Below, in pieces: positions 7,284 through 16,790 of a DNA stretch of 63,358 nucleotides. Position 1 is the stretch's first letter; every line of letters starts with the position of its first letter. Made by a program: the position numbers and the translations under genes. This DNA comes from CAYWIT01 sp964458415 (GTDB lineage Bacteria; Pseudomonadota; Alphaproteobacteria; Micavibrionales; UBA2020). Where the stretch lies: assembly GCA_964458415.1 (NCBI GenBank), contig CAYWIT010000016.1:1-63358 (forward strand), read 5' to 3'. The notes under the pieces were generated by a model, which saw only the letters and a program-made list of their open reading frames with translations, was not told the DNA's origin and did no database searches.

Positions 7284-8519
7284 ATGAAAAAAATACTCCT
7301 TATTATTATTGTTTTCCTGCCGCTATTGCTTGTGCCTGTTACGGATGCTGTAAAGGCGGAAAACAGCCTCTCTCATTCCACAGCGGCGGAAGGGCAAGGC
7401 TTCGATCTTAAGGGGGAGATTCAAAAACAGACTATCTTTGCAGATGAACAAGAAAAGAAAAAGGAAAGTCACATCGCTTTTATGAGGGACTTTATGGGCG
7501 TTGCGTTTTCAAACACGTTTTGGAATCAAGACAGGAAGAATGACTATCCTGACTTGTTTGCCGCTATGATCCGTACCTATCAAAGCAGGAAAATTTTAGA
7601 GCAGGATACTTTTTATAAGGGGTTACTAAGGAATATTACGTGGCTCAATCCATACGTGCAGGACGTATCCACATTTTCTCGATTTGGAGCTGTCAATAAA
7701 TGGACAAGGGGAATTGCCATAGGGATTGATTGGCCACGATATGAACAGAATATTCCGCACCCGAAAGATGGCCGTGAATTATATCAAAGCGTATTGTCGG
7801 ATAGGTTGACGGGCTCCTATCCGGAAATTCAAAATCAGGTTGAGGCTATGCTCCCCGAATTGTCAGCGCTCACTGGGCTCTCTGTCAGGTTTGTTGCGCC
7901 GAATGACCCTGTCGAAATAACAGAAGGGTTCGCGAGAGTTCGCATTATTCCTGTAAAAACGAAAGCAGTTGGAAATTTTTTTAAATCATATAGAGATAGT
8001 TTTTCAGCTGCAGAAAGGCCGATGCCTGATGACTTTGAATATGCTCTAATTGGAGCGGTTCCCTTTACCTCCGGTTCAAGAGCGCAGGTAGACGGATATT
8101 TTATACCAGATAGTTCTAATGCAATTAGTCTGGCAATTTGCAAAATTAACCCTGCTGTAGGTAGTAATCTACTGAAAGCACTGGTTTCTGAATGTTTGGT
8201 ACGGGCACTTGGACTGCCTGAGCTATCTGAAAATGAAGAGGCATTGCTTGGTGCGTGGAACAAAGCGTTTGAGCGCCCAGATGGGTTGCCACCGCAGCAG
8301 GAGAGTGTTGATTTTTATAATATTTTTGACCAGCCCTATATGAAGGCAGCTGGAAAACCGTTTCCTTTGGAGCGTTTGAAGAAAGGCAGCGTAGCTACAG
8401 GTCTTAGTGAATATGATCGGAAAATGTTGCGTATGCTGTATTGTCCGCAGATATTGCCGGGCATGGATAAATATCAGGTGTTTACACTGTTGGCAGACGG
8501 TAGCTGCGCAGAGGAATAA
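7284..8519 (+). CDS. Secreted DUF2927-family protein
   Basis: A 411-residue protein with an N-terminal signal peptide (MKKILLIIIVFLPLLLV...), so exported. The C-terminal half matches the DUF2927 pattern: ECLVRALGLPEL around residue 300 and SEYDRKMLRMLYCP...PGM near the end. DUF2927 proteins are mostly alphaproteobacterial and uncharacterised; the arrangement resembles a zincin-like fold with a degenerate active site, which is inference. Start: the ATG after AAGGA. It immediately precedes the two modular secreted proteins in the same direction (21 bp to the next gene), so the three may be an operon. Confidence 0.75.
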   Translation: MKKILLIIIVFLPLLLVPVTDAVKAENSLSHSTAAEGQGFDLKGEIQKQTIFADEQEKKKESHIAFMRDFMGVAFSNTFWNQDRKNDYPDLFAAMIRTYQSRKILEQDTFYKGLLRNITWLNPYVQDVSTFSRFGAVNKWTRGIAIGIDWPRYEQNIPHPKDGRELYQSVLSDRLTGSYPEIQNQVEAMLPELSALTGLSVRFVAPNDPVEITEGFARVRIIPVKTKAVGNFFKSYRDSFSAAERPMPDDFEYALIGAVPFTSGSRAQVDGYFIPDSSNAISLAICKINPAVGSNLLKALVSECLVRALGLPELSENEEALLGAWNKAFERPDGLPPQQESVDFYNIFDQPYMKAAGKPFPLERLKKGSVATGLSEYDRKMLRMLYCPQILPGMDKYQVFTLLADGSCAEE

Positions 8520-8540
8520 AATTTTTGAAGGAGATGGAAA

Positions 8541-9932
8541 ATGGTTGATATAAAGAGGGTGGCTGGCGGTATTGAGGTGTCGGCCTCAGATGTGGAGAAC
8601 TCTGTAACCAATCTTTACTATAATCAGGGAAGCTCATCTCAACCGAGAAATATCTTTACCGATATGGTGGACTTCCTGAATGAAGGGGCGCAAATATTTG
8701 GGCGACAATACTTGATTCTTGTCACTGACGCGACTATATCATCAAAAGCTATAACAAGAGAGTACTCGACTGAATGGTCAGCTTTCGCTGCATCCTATCC
8801 TGTCTACGCAGCGCAGTACTACGGTGCCATTATCATCTCAACGCAAGATTTTGATGGCGAAAAAGTCACCATAGATACAAATCATGATAGAATCATAAAT
8901 AGCAGCGATGACGCAAGATTTGTTACCTTTGAAGATATAGTTACACACGAAATATCTCACCTTGCACAAGATTTGTTAACTGGTCGCAAAATGGATTTTG
9001 CCAACCAAAGCGCCCGAGAGTATGGGGCAGTAAGTGCGTCCGATAGCATTTTATATGATAATTTTCAGCTTGATCCGAGATTGCAATATAGCAGTTTTGA
9101 CAGCGCATTATCTGGTCTTACCCCGCCATTTTATAATGCCGCCCCGGCTGCAAATCCTATACCGAATTCTCCAATAGAAACAGCCATCACGCTTGAAAAC
9201 TTTAACCGGTTAATAAATGTCCTTAATGTTGGTCAAGAGGTTCCTCCAAGCAGTACGTCAGCTACGCCTCATGTCCAATCCCTCCCCGCCTACCTTGTCG
9301 GCGGGGTTGAGGTCGAGGGTGCGTTTGGGGACTGGTTCGAGCCTTTGCGCGGGTGGAGCGATCCTCTCGCGGTGGATCTGGATGGGACTGGCGACATCGA
9401 GACGCTGCCCGCCGACAGCGTGTATTTCGACATCGATGCCGACGGCATGGCCGAGGCGGTGTCGTGGATTTCGTCGGGTGACGGCTGGCTCGCGATTGAC
9501 AGTAACGAGAACGGCAAGATCGACGGTGTGGGCGAACTGTTCGGCAGCGACGGAACGGGCGGGTTCGCGGCGCTGGCGGCCCTCGATACAAATGCGGACG
9601 GCAAGATCGACGCGCAGGATGCGGCCTATAGCCAACTGGTGGTTTGGCAGGACAAAAACAGTGACGGCGTCAGCCAAGCGGGGGAGCTTCTCTCAATCGC
9701 TGACGATCTGTTCATCCGCGAGGTCAGCCTGACGCATGTCAATGGTGTTGGAACTGCGGAAGCGGCGATCGGTCAGCTGCACGTGGAAGACATGGTGCTG
9801 GCGGTGGACAACCGCAACGCGGTTTCCACGGGCGAGACCATTCTGGATCTCGACGTGCTGTTCTTGTCTGTAGTGGCCAATGACAACAATATATTCGCAA
9901 CGCAACCGCGTTATATGACTCGTGCGGCGTGA
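8541..9932 (+). CDS. Putative metallopeptidase domain fused to EF-hand-like module (truncated relative of the RTX protein)
   Basis: 463 residues, strong AAGGAG ribosome site, no signal peptide. The N-terminal domain (1-245) contains HEISH at 136-140 within FEDIVTHEISHLAQ, a zinc-peptidase-like HExxH motif, and a downstream AREYGAVSASD segment that could supply a further ligand. Residues about 250-440 are the shared module with Asp/Asn-rich calcium-loop motifs (DIDADG, DSNENGKIDG, DTNADGKIDA, DKNSDG). After LDLDVLFL the protein leaves homology with the 2092-residue neighbour and ends after 20 unrelated residues. It therefore lacks the RTX repeats and secretion signal and looks truncated or an orphan effector cassette. 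Peptidase activity is inferred from the motif only. Confidence 0.7.
   Translation: MVDIKRVAGGIEVSASDVENSVTNLYYNQGSSSQPRNIFTDMVDFLNEGAQIFGRQYLILVTDATISSKAITREYSTEWSAFAASYPVYAAQYYGAIIISTQDFDGEKVTIDTNHDRIINSSDDARFVTFEDIVTHEISHLAQDLLTGRKMDFANQSAREYGAVSASDSILYDNFQLDPRLQYSSFDSALSGLTPPFYNAAPAANPIPNSPIETAITLENFNRLINVLNVGQEVPPSSTSATPHVQSLPAYLVGGVEVEGAFGDWFEPLRGWSDPLAVDLDGTGDIETLPADSVYFDIDADGMAEAVSWISSGDGWLAIDSNENGKIDGVGELFGSDGTGGFAALAALDTNADGKIDAQDAAYSQLVVWQDKNSDGVSQAGELLSIADDLFIREVSLTHVNGVGTAEAAIGQLHVEDMVLAVDNRNAVSTGETILDLDVLFLSVVANDNNIFATQPRYMTRAA
9423..9863 (+). repeat. Direct repeat: shared module, copy 1
   Basis: About 440 bp nearly identical to 11221-11661, offset 1798 bp; I noticed one base difference near the 3' end. 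Homology is weaker for roughly 150 bp upstream. The encoded module is the same in two genes with unrelated N-termini. Confidence 0.85.
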
Positions 9933-9960
9933 GCTGCGGAAAGCAAAGGGGATGAAAGGT

Positions 9961-10398
9961 ATGAATCGTCTAGCGATGACGCGTAGAAAAGCATTTTTAT
10001 TGGGGATGATCTTTTTGGCTGTGGTCGAAATTGCCGCTGTAAAAGCGTTTGATTATTACAGATACATTCCTTACAGGGTTTGGAATTATTATCCGGATGC
10101 TGCAAGCCTGCAAGATGACCTTCTTAAAAGGTTTCCTATTGGCAGTCCTGTCACATGGTTGATGATAAAGCTACAAAAATCAGGTATGGATTTAGCTGGC
10201 GATCCAGCAGAGGGGGCTTACTATAAGGGGCATAAAAACTCGGAATCATGCTGCGCACTATATTATGTCGAGAGTAGAGATGTATATATACGCAACAAGT
10301 ATCAGACAGTGAGGATAGATGTTGAGTTCAATGCTGCATACAAAATAACTTCAATAACCGTCCATATGGGAGAAGCTAAACTTGAGTGGGCCCCGTAA
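9961..10398 (+). CDS. Small membrane-anchored protein of unknown function
   Basis: 145 residues with one N-terminal membrane segment (AFLLGMIFLAVVEIAAVKAF) after a basic start, so probably inner-membrane anchored with the rest periplasmic. The soluble part contains a CC pair (ESCCALYYVES) and beta-like segments. I chose the ATG 9 bases after AAGGGG. It lies between two modular secreted proteins, the position an immunity protein or secretion accessory might take, but nothing in the sequence proves that. Not recognised. Confidence 0.55.
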   Translation: MNRLAMTRRKAFLLGMIFLAVVEIAAVKAFDYYRYIPYRVWNYYPDAASLQDDLLKRFPIGSPVTWLMIKLQKSGMDLAGDPAEGAYYKGHKNSESCCALYYVESRDVYIRNKYQTVRIDVEFNAAYKITSITVHMGEAKLEWAP

Positions 10399-10434
10399 GG
10401 TCATTATTTATAAAATCAACAGGAGTTTTTAAAC

Positions 10435-13400
10435 ATGGCTATAATTGAAATCTTTTCACATGTCGTAAGATCTGATGGCGTTCAAATTTTATGGGACATT
10501 GTTTCTGATAGACCTGCAGAACATTTATATCTTGTTTATACGGACGATAGTGGCAAGAAGCGCATTATTCGTGGCGGCCCGGAAGAAAACGGCTTGCTCT
10601 CAGACCCGCAGGGGCCATGGTTTGGCAACTTGAATGTAATTGAAGGGGTTTTTGATGAGAGCTCCTCTGATTATTTTAAACCAGACTTGGATGTGGGGTA
10701 TGAACATGCGACCGCAATTGCACCTATTGCAATTGGTACTGAAGCAGATGTTGAGCAAATCTGGAATTTGATGAAAATTCGGGCGGCGGAGATAACCGAA
10801 GAAGAGTATGATTACTCAATATGGTTTGGAGACAACGAAGGCCAGAACAGCAATACAGCATATCATGAACTTGTCGTTTTTGTTAACACGCACGCAGATA
10901 CTTCTCTGTTAAGCGCGGTAAATTTTAGCGGAGGGATTTTACCCCAAAGGGGTGGGGCAGATGTGGATGCTCCAGGCTATCTTAGTGAGCTAACACACGT
11001 CCTTCCTCCTGAAGCAGACGTTGTTACATACAGATTACAAGATATTTGGGTGAATGGTGGAATAGCGCATGTTTTGTCTCTCCCCGCCTATCTTGAGGGC
11101 GGGGTTGGGGTTGAGGGGGCGTTTGGGACGTGGTTTGAGCCAGTACGCAATTGGTCAGACCCGCTCGCGGTGGATCTGGACGGGACGGGTGACATCGAGA
11201 CGCTGCCTGCCGACAGCGTGTATTTCGACATCGATGCCGACGGCATGGCCGAGGCGGTGTCGTGGATTTCGTCGGGTGACGGCTGGCTCGCGATTGACAG
11301 TAACGAGAACGGCAAGATCGACGGTGTGGGCGAACTGTTCGGCAGCGACGGAACGGGCGGGTTCGCGGCGCTGGCGGCCCTCGATACAAATGCGGACGGC
11401 AAGATCGACGCGCAGGATGCGGCCTATAGCCAACTGGTGGTTTGGCAGGACAAAAACAGTGACGGCGTCAGCCAAGCGGGGGAGCTTCTCTCAATCGCTG
11501 ACGATCTGTTCATCCGCGAGGTCAGCCTGACGCATGTCAATGGTGTTGGAACTGCGGAAGCGGCGATCGGTCAGCTGCACGTGGAAGACATGGTGCTGGC
11601 GGTGGACAACCGCAACGCGGTTTCCACAGGCGAGACCATTCTGGATCTCGACGTGCTGTTCCTGCCCGAGCTGCGCGGCTATGGCCGTGTGCAAAACCTT
11701 TCGCTGAAAATGAGCGAAGACGCTGACCTTAAGGCCAGCGTGCAGGCGTTGACGGCGCAGAGCCTGACGCAGCTCTTCAGTGACTTTGTGGATTTCCGGG
11801 ATGATTTTAATACCGTGCTCTATAAATGGGCGGGTGTGAATAGTATTGCAATCGATAGCCGTGGGCCCAACGTGGATGATGCGCGGAAGCTGGAATTGCT
11901 GGAGGAAATGGATGATCGCGAATTCATGCAGTTTCGCAACGTCGCGACTTCTTCCAATCCGCAGACGCTCACGGGCGAAGGCATCATGCAGGCGTATGAT
12001 GTGTTCGAGCGCGCGGTCTTTGCAAGATTTTTGCTGCAGATGGGCGGCGATGCGCTGTTTGATAACAGCGTTATATTTAACCGCTTTACGGACGAGATCA
12101 CTGCTGTCGCTGCTCCCGTGCTCAATACTGTAACTCTGAACGATCTGGGAACGGCAGGGGCCGTTGCTGCCGACAAAATGGCGTATTGGAAGAACATTGC
12201 TTTTGTGCTCGACAATATGATTACCGGAGGTGTCGAAACTCTTGCGTCGACAGAAATAACAAAGCTGAACTCTGCCATCGCGCTTTCCGATAACACGCTG
12301 ACATGGGCCGCGGTTGAGGCTTCTTATAATGCGGACTTTCCGCCTGCGCCTATTGCTGGCACGGCGATTGACGATACGTTCTACGGCACAAGCGGCGATG
12401 ACCAGATTGACGGTTTTGACGGGCATGATGCGATCTATGGCTATGCAGGGGTGGATATCCTTGATGGCGGGAATGGTGATGACGAGATATATGCCGGTGA
12501 AGGGGCGGATATTCTGCGCGGCGGTGCCGGGAATGATATTCTTGATGGTGGCGACGGTGCTGGAAATTTGTTTGAAGGCGGCGCAGGTGATGATACCTAC
12601 ATTACTTATCTGGGCAGTAACGATACCTTTGTCGACACGGGCGGGTATGATGTTCTTGAAACCCATATTTCCTTAGAGACAGCTTATCCGGATGCCATTA
12701 TTCTGGGCCCCTTTAATCGTTACTTTGATGAAGCGGGGACAACTGGGAATGATCTGGTCATTAAAGTCAGGATGAGCAGTGCGCCAAACGATGATCGGGA
12801 AATTTATGTCCAAAATTATTTTGATATTTCTCATCCGGAAAACATCATTGATGAAATTAATCTGACCGCGATAGGGACAACGTACAATCAAACAGTTTTC
12901 CTATGGTGGAACTACGTCAATGAGCCAAATGTATATAGATCAAATAGAGCCCTCTATACTTATGGCAGTACAAGCGGCGACATTATTTCTTCAACACGTA
13001 TGGAGGTTTGGAGCCCAAATGATACGACTACCATTGGCGAGGTCATCTATGCCGGAAGTGGGGATGACGTCATCACTGTCGATGGTAATAATGTACGTGA
13101 TCAAATCCATGCCTACGGGGAGGATGGAAATGATACTTTTATTATGAAGGGAGATAAAGTTGCTAACTATCTCAATGGGAACCCGAATGAAATGTCGGTC
13201 GAAGGCGGCGCTGGGAACGATGTTATTATTATGGAGTCAGGGTTAGGGGGTGCGATAGGAGAAGCTGGAAATGATACTTATATTTACCAAGGGGGATTTT
13301 TTAATATTAGTGAATTAGCCCCAGCTTCGGGTGGAGGCATGGCAGATAAAATTATTTTGGATCAAGAGGGACTGTCTTTTTCTGATCTGAGTTGGAATAT

Positions 13401-16400
13401 AAGCTATGATAAAACTCAGTTTAACTTTAGGCATGATCCAAATAATAGCCGTTTGTATATTTATAAAATATATATGTTTGATCAGCTCATTATCAATGAT
13501 GATCTGATAATTACTGATGGATTATATACCATGCATACATGGTATCGTGGCACGACAGGTGCTGACACGGTCACTGATGATGTGGCCCTTGGCTATGAGG
13601 GGGATGATATTCTCACTGGCACGGCGGGGAATGATATTCTTGGTGGTGGCGACGGCGACGACACGCTGAATGGCGCGGGTGCCGGATCAGACTGGCTGGA
13701 CGGCGGGCGTGGTAACGATGCCCTTGTCTACGCTTTGGCGGCAGACTTGGCCACAGATACCAGCAAGACCTATGCAATCGGCGGCTCTGGCGTAGATACA
13801 CTGCGCCTCTACATGACCGCAGCACAATACGCGATACCGGAAGTCTATAATGAGCTGAAGGCGGCGCAGCACTTCTTCCTTTACAATCAGGACACGACCA
13901 AGCTGAACCATAATGAGTATGCCTTTACCCAATTCCATCTGGTGGCACGCGACATCGAAACCCTCGAGGTTTATGTTGATAACGTCTTGACGGATATTGG
14001 CGCCGTTATCAATAACACGCCAGTAGCTGGTGATGATTCCTTCAGCGTTTATGAAACGGCGAATCTTACCGGAAATCTTCTTGCTGATAACGGCGGCGGC
14101 GTTGACAGTGACCCTGAACGCACGGTTCTTTCCGTGACGGCAGCTACCCTGACAACGGCAAATAATGGGTCTGTCACGATTGCAGCGGACGGAACCTTTA
14201 CGTACGTAGCAGTGAATGGATATATCGGCACAGACAGCTTCAACTATACGCTGAATGATGCGGATGGTGGAACGGATACGGGAACAGTGACCGTTGACGT
14301 ACAGGTGCGCCCGAACCGTGCGCCGGAAGCTGTAGATGATGACATCAGCCTGAGTGCGGCAAACAGCTATAGCGGCAACGTCCTGCAGGATAACGGCCAT
14401 AACGGGTTTGGTGTTGATTTTGACCTTGATCGTGATACGATCTCGGTAACCGCGGACACGATTGCGACGTCAGCCGGTGGTTCCGTAACGATCTTGTCCA
14501 ACGGCGACTTTACCTATACCACACCAACAACACCTGTTACATCCGACAGCTTCGTTTATGAACTGAACGATGATCGTGGCGGCACGGATGCTGGAACGGT
14601 TTATTTGAATATTATCGTGCCTGAATATGAAGACCCGGTGGCAATTGATGATCGTTTTATCAGTGGCAAGAACGAGGTTTTGACGGGCAGTTTATTTGCC
14701 GATAATGGTGTTGGGGTTGCTGTTGATTCCTCTCAGGAAGGAACGACCTTTACAGTAGTTGCCGCAAGCTTCACAACGGCAAATGGCGGGGCTGTTGTTG
14801 TCAACGCTGATGGCACATTCAGCTACACCCCCATAACAAACTTCACAGGCACAGACACGTTCAATTATACGATTCTTGACTCGAACGGTTTGTACGGTGC
14901 CGCAACCGTCAGCCTGATCGTTGCAAATATTTACACAGGCACCAGCGGGGACAACACAATCAACGGCACAAGCGGTTCAGATGTTATTCGTGGATTGGGT
15001 GGAAAAGACACCCTGCTCGGCGGTGCAGGAGATGATCTTATCGATGGTGGTATAGGATCTCAGGATATTCTGCGTGGTGCGGAAGGTAATGATATTTTGG
15101 TAGGCGGTGTTGGTGATCAGGATAAAGTTATCTATGACACCTCAACAAGCGCAGTGGAGGTAAACTTGCACCTAGGCTACGCCAACGACGGGTTTGGGTA
15201 TATTGATACGCTCGTCAATATTGAAGCGGCAAATGGCGGTGATTACAACGACAGCATCACGGGAAGTAATTCCGCAGACCGTCTGCATGGTATGTCAGGG
15301 AATGATGTTGTTACCGGTCTTGACGGGAATGATTGGATCTGGGGGGACGACGGTGATGATACGCTTGACGGTGGGGCAGGAAATGACACTTACTATTATG
15401 ATTTTGATGATGGGGATGATCTGATTGTTGAGGCTGATACATCAGGGAGTGATGACTATATATACTCTTCAACAATTGCGTTAAAAGATGTCATTCTGAA
15501 CAGAAGCGGCGATGATCTGGTTATCACGTTTCAGGGGCACGCATCAGATAGTATTACTATTGTTGATCATTATACGGTCAATTCTATTGAAAATATGAAG
15601 TTTGCAGATGGTATAATCCTTGGATTGACGGAGAATGCCCCTGTAGCAGTTGATGATCGTTTTATCAGTGGCAAGAACGAGGTTTTGACGGGCAGTTTAT
15701 TTGCCGATAATGGTGTTGGGGTTGCTGTTGATTCCTCTCAGGAAGGAACGACCTTTACAGTAGTTGCCGCAAGCTTCACAACGGCAAATGGCGGGGCTGT
15801 TGTTGTCAACGCTGATGGCACATTCAGCTACACCCCCATAACAAACTTCACAGGCACAGACACGTTCAATTATACGATTCTTGACTCGAACGGTTTGTAC
15901 GGTGCCGCAACCGTCAGCCTGATCGTTGCAAATATTTACACAGGCACCAGCGGGGACAACACAATCAACGGCACAAGCGGTTCAGATGTTATTCGTGGAT
16001 TGGGTGGAAAAGACACCCTGCTCGGCGGTGCAGGAGATGATCTTATCGATGGTGGTATAGGATCTCAGGATATTCTGCGTGGTGCGGAAGGTAATGATAT
16101 TTTGGTAGGCGGTGTTGGTGATCAGGATAAAGTTATCTATGACACCTCAACAAGCGCAGTGGAGGTAAACTTGCACCTAGGCTACGCCAACGACGGGTTT
16201 GGGTATATTGATACGCTCGTCAATATTGAAGCGGCAAATGGCGGTGATTACAACGACAGCATCACGGGAAGTAATTCCGCAGACCGTCTGCATGGTATGT
16301 CAGGGAATGATGTTGTTACCGGTCTTGACGGGAATGATTGGATCTGGGGGGACGACGGTGATGATACGCTTTCCGGAGACGCTGGTACGGATACTTTAAC

Positions 16401-16713
16401 TGGTAGCAGTGGTGCCGACACCTTCGTATTTAATGATGCTGGCTACGGCTCATCCGACACGATTGCAGACTTTAATACCGGGGCCGGAGACAAACTTGAT
16501 CTGCGCGATCTTCTGGAAGAGTACGATCCTCTAACTGATGTTTTGACCGATTTTGTTCAGATCACGACAAGCGGTTCCAATAGCTTCGTCAAAGTTGATC
16601 TGGACGGGACGGGTGGTACATATAGCTGGTCGCAAGTAGCATCCATCACAGGCGTGACAGGCTTGACTGATGAAGATGCGCTGGTTACCAGTGGTAATTT
16701 GTTGGTAGCTTAG
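10435..16713 (+). CDS. Giant RTX protein with Ig-like repeats and type I secretion signal
   Basis: 2092 residues, AGGAG ribosome site. Layout: unknown N-terminal domain (1-215) with HLYLVYTDDSGKKRIIRGGPE-like start and GQNSNTAYHE near 145; shared EF-hand-like module (217-409); helical domain (410-640); RTX nonapeptide repeats of GGxGxDxx type (643-720, 1056-1095, 1501-1655, 1836-1990); cadherin/Ig-like repeats (about 1194-1500 and 1736-1834); and a C-terminal type I secretion target region (about 1996-2092, with DTFVFNDAG and DTIADFNTGAGDKLDLRDLL). RTX repeats bind calcium outside the cell and drive folding after export by an ABC/TolC type I system, which is not encoded here. It could be an adhesin, toxin or S-layer-like protein. 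Residues about 1404-1644 are repeated exactly at 1739-1979. Confidence 0.9.
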   Translation: MAIIEIFSHVVRSDGVQILWDIVSDRPAEHLYLVYTDDSGKKRIIRGGPEENGLLSDPQGPWFGNLNVIEGVFDESSSDYFKPDLDVGYEHATAIAPIAIGTEADVEQIWNLMKIRAAEITEEEYDYSIWFGDNEGQNSNTAYHELVVFVNTHADTSLLSAVNFSGGILPQRGGADVDAPGYLSELTHVLPPEADVVTYRLQDIWVNGGIAHVLSLPAYLEGGVGVEGAFGTWFEPVRNWSDPLAVDLDGTGDIETLPADSVYFDIDADGMAEAVSWISSGDGWLAIDSNENGKIDGVGELFGSDGTGGFAALAALDTNADGKIDAQDAAYSQLVVWQDKNSDGVSQAGELLSIADDLFIREVSLTHVNGVGTAEAAIGQLHVEDMVLAVDNRNAVSTGETILDLDVLFLPELRGYGRVQNLSLKMSEDADLKASVQALTAQSLTQLFSDFVDFRDDFNTVLYKWAGVNSIAIDSRGPNVDDARKLELLEEMDDREFMQFRNVATSSNPQTLTGEGIMQAYDVFERAVFARFLLQMGGDALFDNSVIFNRFTDEITAVAAPVLNTVTLNDLGTAGAVAADKMAYWKNIAFVLDNMITGGVETLASTEITKLNSAIALSDNTLTWAAVEASYNADFPPAPIAGTAIDDTFYGTSGDDQIDGFDGHDAIYGYAGVDILDGGNGDDEIYAGEGADILRGGAGNDILDGGDGAGNLFEGGAGDDTYITYLGSNDTFVDTGGYDVLETHISLETAYPDAIILGPFNRYFDEAGTTGNDLVIKVRMSSAPNDDREIYVQNYFDISHPENIIDEINLTAIGTTYNQTVFLWWNYVNEPNVYRSNRALYTYGSTSGDIISSTRMEVWSPNDTTTIGEVIYAGSGDDVITVDGNNVRDQIHAYGEDGNDTFIMKGDKVANYLNGNPNEMSVEGGAGNDVIIMESGLGGAIGEAGNDTYIYQGGFFNISELAPASGGGMADKIILDQEGLSFSDLSWNISYDKTQFNFRHDPNNSRLYIYKIYMFDQLIINDDLIITDGLYTMHTWYRGTTGADTVTDDVALGYEGDDILTGTAGNDILGGGDGDDTLNGAGAGSDWLDGGRGNDALVYALAADLATDTSKTYAIGGSGVDTLRLYMTAAQYAIPEVYNELKAAQHFFLYNQDTTKLNHNEYAFTQFHLVARDIETLEVYVDNVLTDIGAVINNTPVAGDDSFSVYETANLTGNLLADNGGGVDSDPERTVLSVTAATLTTANNGSVTIAADGTFTYVAVNGYIGTDSFNYTLNDADGGTDTGTVTVDVQVRPNRAPEAVDDDISLSAANSYSGNVLQDNGHNGFGVDFDLDRDTISVTADTIATSAGGSVTILSNGDFTYTTPTTPVTSDSFVYELNDDRGGTDAGTVYLNIIVPEYEDPVAIDDRFISGKNEVLTGSLFADNGVGVAVDSSQEGTTFTVVAASFTTANGGAVVVNADGTFSYTPITNFTGTDTFNYTILDSNGLYGAATVSLIVANIYTGTSGDNTINGTSGSDVIRGLGGKDTLLGGAGDDLIDGGIGSQDILRGAEGNDILVGGVGDQDKVIYDTSTSAVEVNLHLGYANDGFGYIDTLVNIEAANGGDYNDSITGSNSADRLHGMSGNDVVTGLDGNDWIWGDDGDDTLDGGAGNDTYYYDFDDGDDLIVEADTSGSDDYIYSSTIALKDVILNRSGDDLVITFQGHASDSITIVDHYTVNSIENMKFADGIILGLTENAPVAVDDRFISGKNEVLTGSLFADNGVGVAVDSSQEGTTFTVVAASFTTANGGAVVVNADGTFSYTPITNFTGTDTFNYTILDSNGLYGAATVSLIVANIYTGTSGDNTINGTSGSDVIRGLGGKDTLLGGAGDDLIDGGIGSQDILRGAEGNDILVGGVGDQDKVIYDTSTSAVEVNLHLGYANDGFGYIDTLVNIEAANGGDYNDSITGSNSADRLHGMSGNDVVTGLDGNDWIWGDDGDDTLSGDAGTDTLTGSSGADTFVFNDAGYGSSDTIADFNTGAGDKLDLRDLLEEYDPLTDVLTDFVQITTSGSNSFVKVDLDGTGGTYSWSQVASITGVTGLTDEDALVTSGNLLVA
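11221..11661 (+). repeat. Direct repeat: shared module, copy 2
   Basis: Partner of 9423-9863. Here the reading frame continues into the helical and RTX domains, whereas copy 1 stops shortly after the repeat. Confidence 0.85.
14645..15366 (+). repeat. Long exact direct repeat inside the RTX gene, copy 1
   Basis: About 722 bp with no difference that I could find from 15650-16371 (offset 1005 bp, in frame). It encodes one Ig-like repeat plus an RTX block. Confidence 0.9.
15650..16371 (+). repeat. Long exact direct repeat inside the RTX gene, copy 2
   Basis: Partner of 14645-15366. The repeat distance, 1005 bp, is a multiple of three, so loss or gain of one unit keeps the frame and changes the protein by 335 residues. 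Confidence 0.9.
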
Positions 16714-16790
16714 TGGAATAAATATGTAAATTGATAACGGTTTGATTATATCTCGATGGCTTGGCGCGCGGGGATTTGGTAAACAGAACC

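Noticed and set aside
6833..7285. Reverse open frame of 150 codons in the AT-rich gap
   Set aside because: Extends into the start of the DUF2927 gene, no ribosome site, unusual composition.
11491..12666. Reverse open frame of 391 codons inside the RTX gene
   Set aside because: Antisense shadow of the repetitive RTX coding sequence; lacks a ribosome site and known motifs.
14645..16371. CRISPR-like array from regular repeats in the RTX gene
   Set aside because: The repeats encode GGxGxDxx peptide units in a continuous frame; no unique spacers or cas genes.
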